A DNA stretch of 64,000 nucleotides from Aurantimicrobium minutum (lineage in GTDB: Bacteria > Actinomycetota > Actinomycetes > Actinomycetales > Microbacteriaceae). The stretch is from contig NZ_JARXXU010000001.1 in the NCBI RefSeq assembly GCF_029894165.1, positions 248,001 through 312,000 on the forward strand, read 5' to 3'. The notes under the pieces were generated by a model, which saw only the letters and a list, made by a program, of their open reading frames with translations, ran no database searches and was not told the origin of the DNA. The translations under genes were made by a program, and so were the position numbers. Shown in pieces: positions 63,357 to 64,000 of this stretch; the first letter of the stretch is position 1, and every line of letters starts with the position of its first letter.

Positions 63357-63674
63357 CTACTCCGCAGCAGGCTTGGCTGCTGCCGTGCGTGCTGCAGGCT
63401 TGGGTGCTATTTTGGCCGCAGGCTTCTTGGCGGGTGCCTTCTTCGCAGGCTTCTCCCCGGTGACCTGGTGGATGACACGCTTTGCAGCCGTCAGCGCTTC
63501 TTCAGCGACGTCGCCAACGGCGTCCTGTGCCTGCTTGACCGACCACTGAACGGGTTCGGACTCCCAGATGTTTTGCGCTGCAGACTTAATCTGCTCATAG
63601 CGCTTACGTCCGGCACGTGTGCCAAAGACGTAGCCAATGGCTAGGCCGAGAATGAAAAGGAACTTGCCCCTCAT
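63357..63674 (-). CDS. YtxH-like envelope protein with Ala/Lys/Pro-rich tail
   Basis: 105 residues: one N-terminal membrane helix with FLFILGLAIGYVFGTRAGRK (YtxH-like), an amphipathic helix, and a low-complexity tail with PAKK and PAAK repeats. First gene of the trio, two bases before the holin-like gene. Confidence 0.78.
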   Translation of the reverse strand: MRGKFLFILGLAIGYVFGTRAGRKRYEQIKSAAQNIWESEPVQWSVKQAQDAVGDVAEEALTAAKRVIHQVTGEKPAKKAPAKKPAAKIAPKPAARTAAAKPAAE

Positions 63675-63723
63675 GGTTTCTTCCGTTCAATATGTCGAAA
63701 ATCGCATATGTTGCTTCTCTAGC

Positions 63724-64000
63724 CTAGCCCTCGAAGCTGAGAGTCCCAACGGGAGGTTTCTCAGGGTCACTGAAAAGCAGGCGTCGCATATGCAGAGCGG
63801 ACAATTGGGAAGCGGGAATTGCGCGCTCCAAACCGGGTAATTCAGTCGACATACCGACCTCACCCACCAACTGTGGGTCAAGGCCCTCCGGGAGATCGAC
63901 GTCTCCAAAGTCTGCCAACACGATGCGTGCCGCGTGATACCCCGATGCCAGTTTCTTGGTTGGGTCGCTCACGCGAATGACGGTGCCAGAGAAGTATTCC
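63724..64000 (-). CDS. C-terminal part of an unidentified protein (runs off the window)
   Basis: An open frame enters from the right edge without a start and ends at 63724. The last 92 residues read EYFSGTVIRVSDPTKKLASG to the end ...VGTLSFEG. A GTG at 63972 exists but the frame continues coding-like upstream of it. I do not recognise the family from this tail. Confidence 0.65.
   Translation of the reverse strand, partial: EYFSGTVIRVSDPTKKLASGYHAARIVLADFGDVDLPEGLDPQLVGEVGMSTELPGLERAIPASQLSALHMRRLLFSDPEKPPVGTLSFEG

Noticed and set aside
1-64000. tRNA, rRNA, CRISPR array, insertion sequence or integrase att site
   Set aside because: I looked in all gaps and at island edges; no cloverleaf-like repeats, spaced direct repeats, transposase or integrase were seen. 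A tRNA scan would be the decisive test.

Overview
The window reads as chromosome from a moderate-GC actinobacterium, most likely a member of the Microbacteriaceae. The support is a C50 carotenoid operon (crtE-B-I-Ye-Yf-Eb with a divergent idi), a dnaK-grpE-dnaJ-hspR operon with HspR-type (HAIR) operators, a CopD-CtaG fusion, a DUF3618/holin-like/YtxH-like envelope gene trio, many GTG starts and ATGA/GTGA overlaps. A small-genome aquatic genus is a guess, not a demonstration. Genes are tightly packed: no intergenic gap exceeds about 250 bp, and I found no tRNA, rRNA, CRISPR array or insertion sequence.

Positions 1-17265 form an aromatic-catabolism island. Reading leftward from about 16.4 kb, a P450 (CreJ-like), a split PEP-synthase-like phosphotransferase (CreI/CreH-like), an HD phosphohydrolase-like protein, an SDR, a 2Fe-2S ferredoxin, a ferredoxin reductase, a second HD protein and an aldehyde dehydrogenase match gene for gene the cre pathway of Corynebacterium glutamicum. 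There 4-cresol is first phosphorylated, the methyl group of the phosphoester is oxidised by the P450, and the phosphate is removed to give 4-hydroxybenzoate. pobA (5625-6818) then makes protocatechuate. At the left edge, ligK-ligU-ligJ-ligI encode the lower protocatechuate 4,5-cleavage (2-pyrone-4,6-dicarboxylate) route to pyruvate and oxaloacetate. Three IclR regulators serve the three blocks. A HEPN/MNT toxin-antitoxin pair sits between two of them.

Positions 17266-28505 are mainly housekeeping: chorismate mutase, an EamA transporter, purA, two methyltransferases, pyrE, xthA, an SDR, a DUF6421-like protein, threonine aldolase and a nitroreductase. An Abi-like HEPN gene is inserted between pyrE and xthA.

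Positions 28617-34747 are a defence-type island. It holds a type III-like restriction-modification pair (res, mod), a divergent XRE regulator, and a GNAT-like protein with a small upstream partner.

Positions 34934-44348 hold the heat-shock genes: a ClpB without its N-terminal domain and dnaK-grpE-dnaJ-hspR, with three HAIR sites, plus an RsmC/RlmG-type methyltransferase and an MFS transporter. Positions 44375-50064 are the C50 carotenoid cluster and idi.

Positions 50103-64000 carry dcd, a DCC-family protein, a Pif1/RecD-like helicase, a CopD-CtaG fusion, HU, and zinc-independent ribosomal proteins (rpmB-rpmG-rpsN). Next comes a complete zinc-uptake operon with its Zur regulator and Zur box. 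The window ends with trhO, hemD and small envelope proteins.
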